From JAPLYB01 sp964481435 (GTDB taxonomy: Archaea > Nanobdellota > Nanobdellia > Pacearchaeales > UBA284): a stretch of 28,108 nt of DNA. Both the position numbers and the translations under genes were made by a program. Positions 14,238-22,157 of this stretch are shown here, piece after piece. Within the stretch, counting starts at the first letter, position 1; each line of letters begins with the position of its first letter. Under the pieces are notes generated by a model. It was not told the DNA's origin, did not search any database, and saw nothing but the letters and a program-made list of their open reading frames with translations. The DNA lies in NCBI GenBank assembly GCA_964481435.1, contig CAYZTH010000008.1:1-28108 (forward strand), given 5' to 3'.

Positions 14238-15251
14238 ATGGATGTAAAAAAGAGAATCGAATTGATTAAGAGAAACACTGCGGAGATAATAACTGAGCAG
14301 GAATTAGAAAAGCTTATCAAGGAAAAGAAGAACCCCTCCGTTTATCTGGGAGTATCCATAACTGGAAGACCACATATAGGTTATTACACCTGGGTTTTAA
14401 AGCTTGCAGACTTTTTGAAAGCAGGATTTAAGGTTAAGGTATTACTTGCCGACTTGCATGGGGCTTTAGATAATTGTCCATGGGATGTTCTTGAAAAGAG
14501 ATATAAGTATTATGAGAAAGTAATCAAGTTAATGTTTGAATCAATGGGCATAGAATTAAAGAATCTAGAATTTGTAAAAGGAAGCAGTTTCGAATTAGAT
14601 AAAAAGTATTTTTTAGATTTGATGAAGATGAGCACTTATACAAGTGTTCATGATTGTATTAAGGCAGCTTCTGAAGTTGTGAAGTTAGGAGATAATCCAA
14701 AGCTTTCTGGAGTTATTTATCCTTTGATGCAGGCGCTTGATGAAGAGTACTTGAATGTAGATGTGCAGTACGGTGGAGTAGATCAGAGAAAGATATTTGT
14801 TTTTGCAAGAGAAAATCTGCCTAAAATCGGATATAAACCGAGAATAGAAGTAATGACTCCCTTGATTCCAGGGCTTATAGGAAAGAAGATGTCGGCAAGT
14901 GATGATAAATCAAAAGTAGACCTACTAGATGATGAAGAGACTGTCAAGAAAAAAATGAATTCTGCCGAGTGTGTTGCAGGAGATGCAGATAATGGGATAC
15001 TCGCTTTCTTGAAATATGTTCTTATGGTGATGAAAGAGGACAAGGGCGAGGAGTTTATTATTGAAAGGCCAGAGAAATATGGTGGAAACTTAGAGTATTC
15101 TGATTATGAAGAGATTAAGCGTGATTTCTTAGATAAAAAACTTCATCCCTTGGATTTGAAGAATGCAGTTGCAAAGGAAATCAATAATATGCTTAAAGTT
15201 TTCCAGAAAAATAAAGCAGAACTTTTGAAATTAGCAAAGGATGCTTACTAA
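14238..15251 (+). CDS. tyrS: tyrosyl-tRNA synthetase
   Basis: Class I aminoacyl-tRNA synthetase that charges tRNA-Tyr. The 337-residue length is typical of compact archaeal/eukaryal TyrRS without the bacterial S4-like tail. The Rossmann domain carries the HIGH-type motif RPHIGYY (about residues 44-50), preceded by VYLGVSITG. The YGGVDQRKIF segment (about 178-187) is the tyrosine/ATP-site GGxDQRK of TyrRS, distinguishing it from TrpRS. KMSASDD (217-223) is the KMSKS loop. A helical C-terminal anticodon-binding domain follows (about 240-337). A TATA-like box at about 14187 gives a leader of some 20 nt without a strong ribosome site. A hairpin with a T-run follows the stop and probably ends the transcript. 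Confidence 0.95.
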   Translation: MDVKKRIELIKRNTAEIITEQELEKLIKEKKNPSVYLGVSITGRPHIGYYTWVLKLADFLKAGFKVKVLLADLHGALDNCPWDVLEKRYKYYEKVIKLMFESMGIELKNLEFVKGSSFELDKKYFLDLMKMSTYTSVHDCIKAASEVVKLGDNPKLSGVIYPLMQALDEEYLNVDVQYGGVDQRKIFVFARENLPKIGYKPRIEVMTPLIPGLIGKKMSASDDKSKVDLLDDEETVKKKMNSAECVAGDADNGILAFLKYVLMVMKEDKGEEFIIERPEKYGGNLEYSDYEEIKRDFLDKKLHPLDLKNAVAKEINNMLKVFQKNKAELLKLAKDAY

Positions 15252-15286
15252 TCGCATATTCTCTTGTGATGTTCTCGATAAGTTTG

Positions 15287-15331
15287 CTCTGCACAACGTT
15301 GTGCTTTAGCACTGCAGAGTTTTTTGTTTTT
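15287..15331 (+). terminator. hairpin plus T-run after tyrS
   Basis: The outer stem is CTCTGCA (15287-15293) with TGCAGAG (15313-15319). Inside are the perfect palindrome GCACAACGTTGTGC (15291-15304) and an alternative stem GTGC-TTTA-GCAC (15301-15312). TTTTTTGTTTTT follows at 15320-15331. Position and form fit a terminator between convergent genes. The core is shared with other intergenic palindromes in this window. Confidence 0.6.
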
Positions 15332-15359
15332 ACAGAAAGATATTGAAGAATTTTATCTT

Positions 15360-16271
15360 TTATTCTGTGTGAAATTCTACAATATCTAAATCTTTCAAAA
15401 TATGTTTTAAACCAACAGTCTGGTTCGGAAATTTGCTTGAGGGGCCTGTTATCCTTGTTTCTTTAATTTTTATATCAGAGTGAAAGACTTTTTTTGCTAA
15501 ACTCTGCACTGTTGAGCCAGGCTTCATCAGAACAGGGTCTTTATCTGGGCGTTTTCCTGGTTGTTTTGTATAAATCCTTAAGACATTTGAATTTTCAATA
15601 AGTTTATTTTTTAATATATCGGTGCCTTCATGGGTTTTGCATGAGAGCATGCAGAAATTATATCTTTTACTTTGAAGATTTGCCTGGATTTTTCTTTTTT
15701 CTTGTGGATTTAATAAATCTGATTTATTGAATAGGATTATCCTCTTTCCCGTGGTTTTGATTAAATAAGGAAATATTTTTTCAAGGTCTTTTAGATCAGT
15801 GATCATTATCAATAAGATATCTGCAACATTCGCTGTTCCTTGGTCAAAGGTTTCGTGGTTTAGGGCGGGCATGTCGACTATCTGGAACTTTATTCCTTCT
15901 AGGTCTAGCATGCCGATGATCGGGGTTTGGGTGGTATAATCTAGGTTGCTGATTGTAGGTTTCGCATTTGTTAAGATAGAAAGAAGAGAGGATTTTCCAG
16001 AATTTGTCAATCCTATAAGAATAACCTGGATGCCTTCTTTTTTGATTCCCGGTTTACTTGAGGCTTTCTTTTTCTTTTTCTGAATTTCAAGTTTTTCTTT
16101 TAGTTTTTTGTATCTTAATCTAAGATTTGCACGCATCGATTCTCCGGCTTTATGCTGGGGCATATAGCTCATCATTTCTTTCAAAGCTTCTAGCCTTTCT
16201 TCGTCTGACTGTGCATTAAGATATTTCTTCTCGGCTGCTTGGTATTCCGGTGATTGATTTGTACTCGCCAT
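15360..16271 (-). CDS. DRG/OBG-type GTPase with TGS domain
   Basis: This 303-residue translation-associated GTPase belongs to the developmentally regulated GTP-binding protein group. A lysine-rich helical N-terminus (about residues 1-75) precedes G1 GLTNSGKSS (87-95), a switch region with DYTTQTPIIG, G3 VDMPA (132-136) and G4 NKSD (182-185). The C-terminal TGS domain (about 230-303) has RIYTKQPGK, PGSTVQSLAKKVF and a LKHILKDLDIVEFH ending. G3 has alanine where DxPG is usual. Archaeal DRGs are about 360-370 residues, so this one is compact. It converges with tyrS and is itself probably leaderless or has a short leader. Family function (ribosome-linked GTP hydrolysis) is inferred from homologues. 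Confidence 0.85.
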   Translation of the reverse strand: MASTNQSPEYQAAEKKYLNAQSDEERLEALKEMMSYMPQHKAGESMRANLRLRYKKLKEKLEIQKKKKKASSKPGIKKEGIQVILIGLTNSGKSSLLSILTNAKPTISNLDYTTQTPIIGMLDLEGIKFQIVDMPALNHETFDQGTANVADILLIMITDLKDLEKIFPYLIKTTGKRIILFNKSDLLNPQEKRKIQANLQSKRYNFCMLSCKTHEGTDILKNKLIENSNVLRIYTKQPGKRPDKDPVLMKPGSTVQSLAKKVFHSDIKIKETRITGPSSKFPNQTVGLKHILKDLDIVEFHTE

Positions 16272-16372
16272 AGATATAGATAGAAAGACAATTTAAAATG
16301 GTTTTGTCTAAAGGTTTTTCATTAAATTATACATAGAACTCTGGAAAAGGAGGAATCTATCCTTGTCACTCG

Positions 16373-16615
16373 TCATGCTTGAGATTCTTCTTGTTCTGGT
16401 GCGGGTATCTCGACTTTGGTTCCACATTCTGGACAGAATTTTTCTTCTTCAGCCATTTGCCTTCTGCATCCCTTGCAATATATTATTTCAACTTTCCTTT
16501 CTTGAACAGGGATGTAACCCTTTCTGCCACTTAGTAGGAAGCCAAAAATTTCTTGTGTCTTCTGGTCATTCATGTACTTCCTTAAATCTCTGCATCCACC
16601 GGCTGTTTGTGCCAT
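16373..16615 (-). CDS. small zinc-ribbon protein, 80 aa
   Basis: The 80-residue protein has a zinc-ribbon at about residues 47-65, YCKGCRRQMAEEEKFCPECG, with two CxxC pairs 11 residues apart. An N-terminal helical part (about 10-40) includes MNDQKTQEIFGFLLSGRKGYIP, and the tail is acidic and probably disordered. Such zinc ribbons often mediate protein or nucleic-acid contacts, but no specific function can be given. The ATG at 16615 is followed by plausible coding sequence; the upstream region (16616-16690) is T-rich, with a TTTATAAAAG box about 65 nt away. The neighbour upstream is a 340-bp gap shared with the divergent M16 peptidase. Confidence 0.75.
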   Translation of the reverse strand: MAQTAGGCRDLRKYMNDQKTQEIFGFLLSGRKGYIPVQERKVEIIYCKGCRRQMAEEEKFCPECGTKVEIPAPEQEESQA

Positions 16616-16673
16616 TTTTTTTCTCTTTTTTGTCTCTTTTTTCGGGAGTTTAATTTCTTTTTAAAGAATTTTC

Positions 16674-16683
16674 TTTTATAAAT
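16674..16683. promoter_or_regulatory. TATA-like element in the 16616-16956 gap
   Basis: TTTTATAAAT can be read on both strands. On the minus strand (ATTTATAAAA) it could drive the zinc-ribbon gene with a leader of about 35 nt. On the plus strand it could start a transcript near 16704 that would run through the long inverted repeat at 16774-16830. No protein gene of useful length follows on the plus strand. Confidence 0.35.
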
Positions 16684-16773
16684 CTTTCTGAACACTCATG
16701 AGAAACAAAAAAGCCAGAGGGAGAATAAAATAAAACAAGATTTTCTGAAAATTTTAAGAAAAGAATATGGAAA

Positions 16774-16830
16774 GTGCTGGAAAAAAGAGAAAGATTTTGA
16801 AAAAGTCTTCTTGCTCTTTTTTCCAGGCAC
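16774..16830 (+). repeat. long near-perfect inverted repeat (ncRNA or terminator candidate)
   Basis: The left arm GTGCTGGAAAAAAGAG (16774-16789) pairs with CTCTTTTTTCCAGGCAC (16814-16830): 12 bp without mismatch plus a GTGC/GCAC clamp after one bulged base. The 24-nt loop can itself pair AAGA with TCTT. This is the only strong structure in the 341-bp gene-free stretch 16616-16956. The rest is AT-rich promoter-like sequence. Confidence 0.65.
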
Positions 16831-16924
16831 CTTCAGTTCCCGAAAGCTTTTAATTATGGATGCATCTCGGATTTAAATAGTTTTTTATTATACTTCTCCT
16901 GCTTTTTAGATTTGGATTATGAGA

Positions 16925-16935
16925 ATATTTAAAAG
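16925..16935 (+). promoter_or_regulatory. TATA box for M16 peptidase gene
   Basis: ATATTTAAAAG is centred 27 nt before ATG 16957. No Shine-Dalgarno sequence is present, so the message is probably leaderless. Confidence 0.5.
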
Positions 16936-16956
16936 AGAACGTTTCTTATACTGGGT

Positions 16957-18156
16957 ATGAAGGGTGAATTTTTTAAAAAGAGGTTAGAGAGTGGCACGAC
17001 AATCGTCTTTGAGAAGAGAAGGATGCCAATAGTCTCGATTGTGATTGCTACAAGGGCCGGAGCAGCCTATGAGGTCAAGGAAAACAAGGGATTAGCTCAT
17101 TTTTTTGAGCATATGCTCTTCAAGGGGAGTTTTAAGAGGGATCAGAAGCAAATTTCTAGTGATATAGAGCGAATTGGTGGAATCTTAAATGGATTCACAT
17201 CAGAACAGATGACTGCTTTCTATTGTAAAGTTCCGAGTAAGCATTTTGATGGAAGTTTTGATGTTATTGCGGATATGGTCTTGAACCCAAAAGTTGACCC
17301 TAAGGAATTAGAGAGGGAGAGGGGAGTGATTATTCAAGAGATTAACATGATTCATGACCAGCCAAAACAATTCTTATTTGATAAGATGAAAGAAATATCT
17401 TACAAAGAGCCATTTAAGTGGCCGATTTTAGGATTTAAAGAGAACATTCTTAAATTTAAGAGAGATACCTTTTTAGGATGGCATAATAGATTCTATAATC
17501 CAAATAATTTGGTTATTTCAGTTGTGGGAAATGCGGATTTTTCAAATATAATAAAAATTAGCGAGAAATTATTTAAGAAATCTAGCAGCGAGGAAATGCC
17601 CCCCCTTAATTTAGTACCAAGGAATTCTAATTTTATAGAGAAAAGAGAGCATATTGACCAGGCGCATCTGGGATTTTTGTTTCATATGCCCAATTTAAGA
17701 GATAAGGGGAGATATGGTTGCGATGTGATGAATGCTATTCTTGGGGCCGGCATGTCATCCAGACTATTCCAAGAAATTAGAGAGAAAAGAGGCCTAGCTT
17801 ATACAATAAAGAGTTTTGTCGAGCAAGAGAGAGATTATGGACACTGCTTGATTTATGCGGGTGTTGAAAAGCCTAATTTAAAGAAAACCAAAGAATTAAT
17901 TTTAAGGGAGCTTAAGGGTATGAAAAACATTACTGCGAGGGAAATTGAGCAGGCTAAGGAGCAGTGTATAGGGAGATGGCAGGTTGAGAGTGAACAGAGT
18001 GAGGGTGCAGCGATCCAATTGTTCATGCAAGAGATGGCTACAAAGGCAGAGGAAATTTATGAGTATCCTGAGAAGATAGGTTCTGTTAAAATAGGGGATG
18101 TCAAGGCTTTGATGAAGTTAAAGGGATTAAGTCAGGGAATGATTGTGCCTGGATAG
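16957..18156 (+). CDS. M16-family zinc metallopeptidase
   Basis: The 399-residue protein belongs to the pitrilysin/processing-peptidase family. The inverted zinc motif HFFEH (residues 48-52) with the downstream ligand E128 in ERGVIIQEINMIHDQP gives the complete HxxEH-x75-E set, so the enzyme should be active. The second half (about 200-399) is the structurally similar, non-zinc domain, with IREKRGLAYTIKSFVEQE carrying the conserved R-Y pair. The size fits the roughly 45-kDa single-chain members that form dimers. There is no signal peptide, so it is probably cytosolic and may clear peptides. A partner subunit gene is not visible nearby. It converges on the large secreted-protein gene with 8 bp between stops. 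Confidence 0.93.
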   Translation: MKGEFFKKRLESGTTIVFEKRRMPIVSIVIATRAGAAYEVKENKGLAHFFEHMLFKGSFKRDQKQISSDIERIGGILNGFTSEQMTAFYCKVPSKHFDGSFDVIADMVLNPKVDPKELERERGVIIQEINMIHDQPKQFLFDKMKEISYKEPFKWPILGFKENILKFKRDTFLGWHNRFYNPNNLVISVVGNADFSNIIKISEKLFKKSSSEEMPPLNLVPRNSNFIEKREHIDQAHLGFLFHMPNLRDKGRYGCDVMNAILGAGMSSRLFQEIREKRGLAYTIKSFVEQERDYGHCLIYAGVEKPNLKKTKELILRELKGMKNITAREIEQAKEQCIGRWQVESEQSEGAAIQLFMQEMATKAEEIYEYPEKIGSVKIGDVKALMKLKGLSQGMIVPG

Positions 18157-18164
18157 AATTCTAA

Positions 18165-21100
18165 CTATTTACTTCCCGAAAATCCAAAATAACTATTTAT
18201 CCAGTTTCCCGATAGAAAATCTGGAAGACCTCCGACTGTTGGTGGTGAAGGATATGTTTTTTTAGGCCTATCTGCTGTTGAGGTAACCGTATTCATTTGA
18301 GGCATAATTCCTGGAGCCAGGAAGATAGGTAATTTTTTTGCTGCAGATTGTCCTTCGCAATTCTTTTTAATTAATTCTCTTACTTCGTTTCTAATGTTTT
18401 GTTGACTGAACCAGGATTGGAATTCTGGCCAATAATTTGCAATTGAATATGGGCTAAATCTATCAAAATGAAGATCGAGGGGATACTGTGCCCATTGGCC
18501 GTTTTCAGCTACTCCATGTGGGCCTAAAGTTACTTGGTTTGTTGAATAGGTGTAGTACCCATAAAAGATGGACCTATACTGATTAAGTATAAGACTTCCG
18601 TCGCTCTGTTTAAGAATTATATTTAATCCAAGTTTTTGATTTTTACTTGGCACTTCAGGTCTACAAACTAATTCCCATTCATATTTTGAAATTTCATTTG
18701 CATTTGATCCTCCTTTCATTATAGGATCCCCATAGACGCTTTTTATTGCGGGAACTTGAACACATTGTTTAACTACTTCAGCGTATCCTCCGGAGAAACC
18801 CGCATCCTTGGCTAGAGCGTATGCATCGGGTAAACTGCCTGGCTTGTAAGTCAAGCTTATTGATTCGAGTTTAGTTTTATCCGGCCATTTTGTACTGTAT
18901 AAATAAATCTTACATTTGAATATTGGTTTAGCAATTTTTTCAAACCAATTTTTGAATTCTGCCACATCCGTTTTAGCATAAGAGTCTTTTTTTACAAATT
19001 CGTTTAGGGGATCGTAGGCATTTAAGACATTTGTTATATGAGTTATCTCGCCATAGTCATACCTGAATGCTTGTGGCCCAGAATTAAATCCATAGTTTAA
19101 CGGGACATTATACTGTATATCTAGTCCTAACCTTCCTCTGAATTGTTGAGAATTGCTTCCCCCTATTTCCCTGTAATCTATTTTCCAGGAGCGATCTCCT
19201 TTTGGCTTTGTTGTTGATTTTGATCCTTGTTTACAGCACCTCACGGAGTTGTCTCCGGAGCAGCAGTATTCTCCTTCACATTTTGGAGTAATTATGCAGG
19301 CCCAATCATAGCCCCCGTAGCCCTTGACGATGGTATCGGTTATGGCCATACTAAATTGTTTACAATAGTATCCTTCTTTTCCGTAAGAAAGGTCACATCT
19401 TTGTTTTTCTTCTTCACCAGGAATCGCTGGTTTGACTGGTTCTGGTTCCTTGATATCTGTTGGTTGTTGCTTAAGGGTTATTTCAAATTCTTTTGCGGTT
19501 TTTATTAAAGAGATGTCTGAAGTTGGAGTTTTAAGGGGAATTATCTCTTCATATAAAACGTCTTTAACATAGGATTTAATCTGGCTGAAAGTAATTTTCC
19601 AAGCATCTTGATTGCTTGAGGGTGCATTTTTTTCTGCCTTGCCTAGGGAGAGGTCAGCTCTCATTTTTGAGACAATTTGGCCATTTTCGTTTTTTGCGGG
19701 GATAAGATCAATCTTATTTCTTTGTGTTCCCCTTCCTTGTGGACCAAAGGTCTCTTTTATGTATATTTCCCAACCATTGAATGAAAAATATGGTTCGTAT
19801 GGCCAGCTTGAACTTCTTACTGTCTTCCCTGCGATTGAGCTTGTTGAGCCAATTCCCACAAATCTGAAAGTTCCTGTTTTATCAAAAACAATATTTGTTT
19901 TTGCAGGTTCGTTACTTACATAGTTCGAGAATGCAGAACCTTTTTCATTTAGGGCTATAATTTCATTGACGAGGGTGTCGTCTGGTTGCCCTGCTTCATC
20001 AAATAAAGGAGACACGTAGAAGAATTTAGCATCTTTTCCCATATACATCTCTAAAATTCTTGTTGCAGTAGTTTTGATAGTTACGGGGCTGGTAAATAGG
20101 GTTTTACATTGGCAAGAGCATGTCACGGAAATTTTAGCATTATGCGCTTTTACCTTAAATTCCCCTGCTTTTAAGACTTTGATTTCATCTTGCCCATTAT
20201 TTAAAAGTGGATTTTTAGTCCCTTCTCTGAAGAATTGAACATCAATCTTCCCATTGCTGTCTGGAAAAACAACAATCCCTTGTGGTAAATAGTAATAAAC
20301 ATCGGTTGTTGACGGGATGTTTTCTGCATTTAATATTGCCGAATAAAGGATATTATTCTTTATTTCAAATTTGGCTGTTTTCAGTGATTTGAAGGGTAGA
20401 TTCGCTTTTTCGGTTTTATCGCCTTGCACCACGGCGATATCTTTTAGGGAGAATATAAACTTATCAGAATAAGCTGGGCCGGTTCGGGTTATTAATATTT
20501 CTTTTCCCTGGCCTTTTTCATCACTTGTTTCTTTTAAGTCAAGGGTTGAACCTGAAGCGCCTTCTATCAAGAAGGAGTTATCAAAATTAACCGGATTTTC
20601 AGAAGTTTCAATATTCATTTTGATGAATCCAAGAGTATATCCGTCTCCTGCCAAATCGATTTTGAGCGTTATAGAAGATGCAAGAGGATCTGCATTGAAG
20701 TTTAATCTTCTGTCTTTGAGGTTTTCTCTTATGCGCGCATATTCTGCATCGAGAAGTATGCTCTCATTGTGGATTTGGGCATAGGGATTCATTTGTTTTG
20801 ATGGTTCCCAGATGAGGGTTTGTTGTTTGTTGAAGGCAAGAATTTCATCAAAGACTTTTTTTGAAACAGCAATTCCCACTATTTTGATGTCGTTTGGATT
20901 TTTCTTTTTAGCATTGAGGTAGTCTTTTACATCTTGGTAATTGTTATTGGTTTCCGCAATCAATTTAAAAGTAGCTGCTTCACTTTTTGCCTTTTCAGTG
21001 CTGACTACTCTTATTTCTCTAGGGACCATAATCGATTCTACTTGTGCGTCCATTGAGTTTAAAAGCATGCCATCTACTATCTGGACATACCAATCAGCTT

Positions 21101-21218
21101 CTGGTTGTGGTTGGGCAGGGCCCGTTGTCGTGGTTACCGCGGTTACGAACGCGGTCCCAGCTAAGGAAAGGAGGATTATAGCAAATAAGGTAAATGTTGA
21201 ACTTTTTAGGTTTTTCAT
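18165..21218 (-). CDS. large secreted cysteine-containing protein, 1017 aa
   Basis: I do not recognise a family. The 1017-residue product starts with a Sec-type signal peptide (basic KNLKSS, hydrophobic TLFAIILLSLAGTAFVTAV, about residues 1-28), then a threonine/proline linker. The body is beta-rich with many strand-turn repeats. Cysteines cluster in VTCSCQC (about 367), in CDLSYGKEGYYC, and in CIITPKCEGEYCC...RCCKQG (about 610-665), with single cysteines later, suggesting disulfide-bonded modules outside the cell. There is no C-terminal membrane anchor. Its start overlaps the stop of the upstream pilin-like gene by 4 bp (ATGA), so translation is coupled. A role as a surface or pilus-associated protein is an inference from this pairing. 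Confidence 0.85.
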   Translation of the reverse strand: MKNLKSSTFTLFAIILLSLAGTAFVTAVTTTTGPAQPQPEADWYVQIVDGMLLNSMDAQVESIMVPREIRVVSTEKAKSEAATFKLIAETNNNYQDVKDYLNAKKKNPNDIKIVGIAVSKKVFDEILAFNKQQTLIWEPSKQMNPYAQIHNESILLDAEYARIRENLKDRRLNFNADPLASSITLKIDLAGDGYTLGFIKMNIETSENPVNFDNSFLIEGASGSTLDLKETSDEKGQGKEILITRTGPAYSDKFIFSLKDIAVVQGDKTEKANLPFKSLKTAKFEIKNNILYSAILNAENIPSTTDVYYYLPQGIVVFPDSNGKIDVQFFREGTKNPLLNNGQDEIKVLKAGEFKVKAHNAKISVTCSCQCKTLFTSPVTIKTTATRILEMYMGKDAKFFYVSPLFDEAGQPDDTLVNEIIALNEKGSAFSNYVSNEPAKTNIVFDKTGTFRFVGIGSTSSIAGKTVRSSSWPYEPYFSFNGWEIYIKETFGPQGRGTQRNKIDLIPAKNENGQIVSKMRADLSLGKAEKNAPSSNQDAWKITFSQIKSYVKDVLYEEIIPLKTPTSDISLIKTAKEFEITLKQQPTDIKEPEPVKPAIPGEEEKQRCDLSYGKEGYYCKQFSMAITDTIVKGYGGYDWACIITPKCEGEYCCSGDNSVRCCKQGSKSTTKPKGDRSWKIDYREIGGSNSQQFRGRLGLDIQYNVPLNYGFNSGPQAFRYDYGEITHITNVLNAYDPLNEFVKKDSYAKTDVAEFKNWFEKIAKPIFKCKIYLYSTKWPDKTKLESISLTYKPGSLPDAYALAKDAGFSGGYAEVVKQCVQVPAIKSVYGDPIMKGGSNANEISKYEWELVCRPEVPSKNQKLGLNIILKQSDGSLILNQYRSIFYGYYTYSTNQVTLGPHGVAENGQWAQYPLDLHFDRFSPYSIANYWPEFQSWFSQQNIRNEVRELIKKNCEGQSAAKKLPIFLAPGIMPQMNTVTSTADRPKKTYPSPPTVGGLPDFLSGNWINSYFGFSGSK

Positions 21219-21919
21219 TTTACTGCGAATACAAAATTATACGGTTGTTTATTTAATTGATATTTGGCATTAGTATCTATTATTTCATAGAGTGCGGCAT
21301 TGCTATAGGTATAGACCGTTACGTTAATATCCTGGGGCATTTCAATAGGCATTGTATCATTTGCAATAAGATCTGCCGTATAATCTGCGGCATCATATAA
21401 CTTCTTTAATCTTATATTATAATTGAAAGTAAAATCTTCTATTGTTTGGGTTGTTGTTCCTTTCTTTATGGTTATTGGCCATTTGACTGAAACCCTAACC
21501 CCTGTTTCAGATAGGGTGGTATTGCTTTTGAATTCCCCTGAAGAAATATCATATCCGGGGAAAAACCAACTGAGATTGGTTTCAGTTATTTCGGAGTTAA
21601 GTAAATCAATATTACTTGCGAGTTGTTCTCGGGAGGGGTGTGTTGAGGTGTTATCAATTACCCAGTAAGAGACACTATAGTAGGGGGTTTGGAAAGAAGT
21701 TGTTGGGGGATATGCTTCTCCTCCCTGTTGTGCTACGGTGATGATATTGATTAAAACCGCTCTTTCTAAGATATCCGATAAATAGGTTTTGACTTCTGAA
21801 ACCGAAGTTTCTGATTTGTTTGTATTCTGCCTGAACACTAGAAAGAAAATTAATGCGATAACAATTATTGCTACGGCAACAATGATAAATATAGTTACTT
21901 GACCTCTTTTACTTTCCAT
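21215..21919 (-). CDS. pilin-like protein with class III signal peptide
   Basis: The 234-residue protein begins MESKRGQVTIFIIVAVAIIVIALIFFLVF. The KRG-Q junction followed by a long hydrophobic helix is the arrangement cut by archaeal prepilin peptidases, where the helix then packs into a type IV pilus-like filament or remains as an anchor. The rest (about residues 35-234) is a polar, threonine/serine-rich beta domain with NxT/NxS sites (for example NTS, NKS, NLS, NTT, NDT, NVT) that may be N-glycosylated. There are no cysteines. Several TATA-like stretches precede the start on the minus strand (21925-21985). The next gene downstream overlaps it by 4 bp and encodes a giant secreted protein. 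Confidence 0.8.
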   Translation of the reverse strand: MESKRGQVTIFIIVAVAIIVIALIFFLVFRQNTNKSETSVSEVKTYLSDILERAVLINIITVAQQGGEAYPPTTSFQTPYYSVSYWVIDNTSTHPSREQLASNIDLLNSEITETNLSWFFPGYDISSGEFKSNTTLSETGVRVSVKWPITIKKGTTTQTIEDFTFNYNIRLKKLYDAADYTADLIANDTMPIEMPQDINVTVYTYSNAALYEIIDTNAKYQLNKQPYNFVFAVK

Positions 21920-22060
21920 TTTTTTATTAATTAGTAATATATAATGATATAATATAGACTAAATGATATTTTTAAACTTTTGGTATTTTCTTGACTTTTG
22001 ATACGGGGTTTTATTGTTGCTAATTTTTGTCTTATACGTGTCTCTCTTCTTTTATATCTT

Positions 22061-22095
22061 GCAGCACTCTGCATCAGCAGACAACATTGTGCTGC
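22061..22095. repeat. palindrome of the GTGC/GCAC family
   Basis: GCAGCAC (22061-22067) pairs with GTGCTGC (22089-22095), and inside it TCTGC-ATCA-GCAGA (22068-22081) forms a second hairpin. It lies in the 238-bp divergent gap between the pilin-like and arginase-family genes and contains no gene. Confidence 0.55.
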
Positions 22096-22128
22096 GCATT
22101 TACTAAGAGATATATCCCCTTTAGATAT

Positions 22129-22138
22129 GTATTTAAAA
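22129..22138 (+). promoter_or_regulatory. TATA box for arginase-family gene
   Basis: GTATTTAAAA is centred about 25 nt before ATG 22158, fitting a leaderless message and supporting that start. Confidence 0.5.
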
Positions 22139-22157
22139 TGCCTTCTTTTTCATTTTT

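Noticed and set aside
14197..14247. 16-residue upstream frame overlapping the tyrS start
   Set aside because: Its ATG lies only a few bases after the TATA box, so it is probably not transcribed, and it contains no tyrosine that would suggest attenuation.
16698..16733. 11-residue frame MRNKKARGRIK after a TATA-like box
   Set aside because: It is too short, matches no known ribosomal peptide, and the expected transcript start falls at or after the ATG.
18165..21218. Several 80-110-residue plus-strand frames opposite the giant secreted protein
   Set aside because: They have shadow-type composition, no promoters and no recognisable domains; the minus frame has a signal peptide and is unbroken for 1017 residues.
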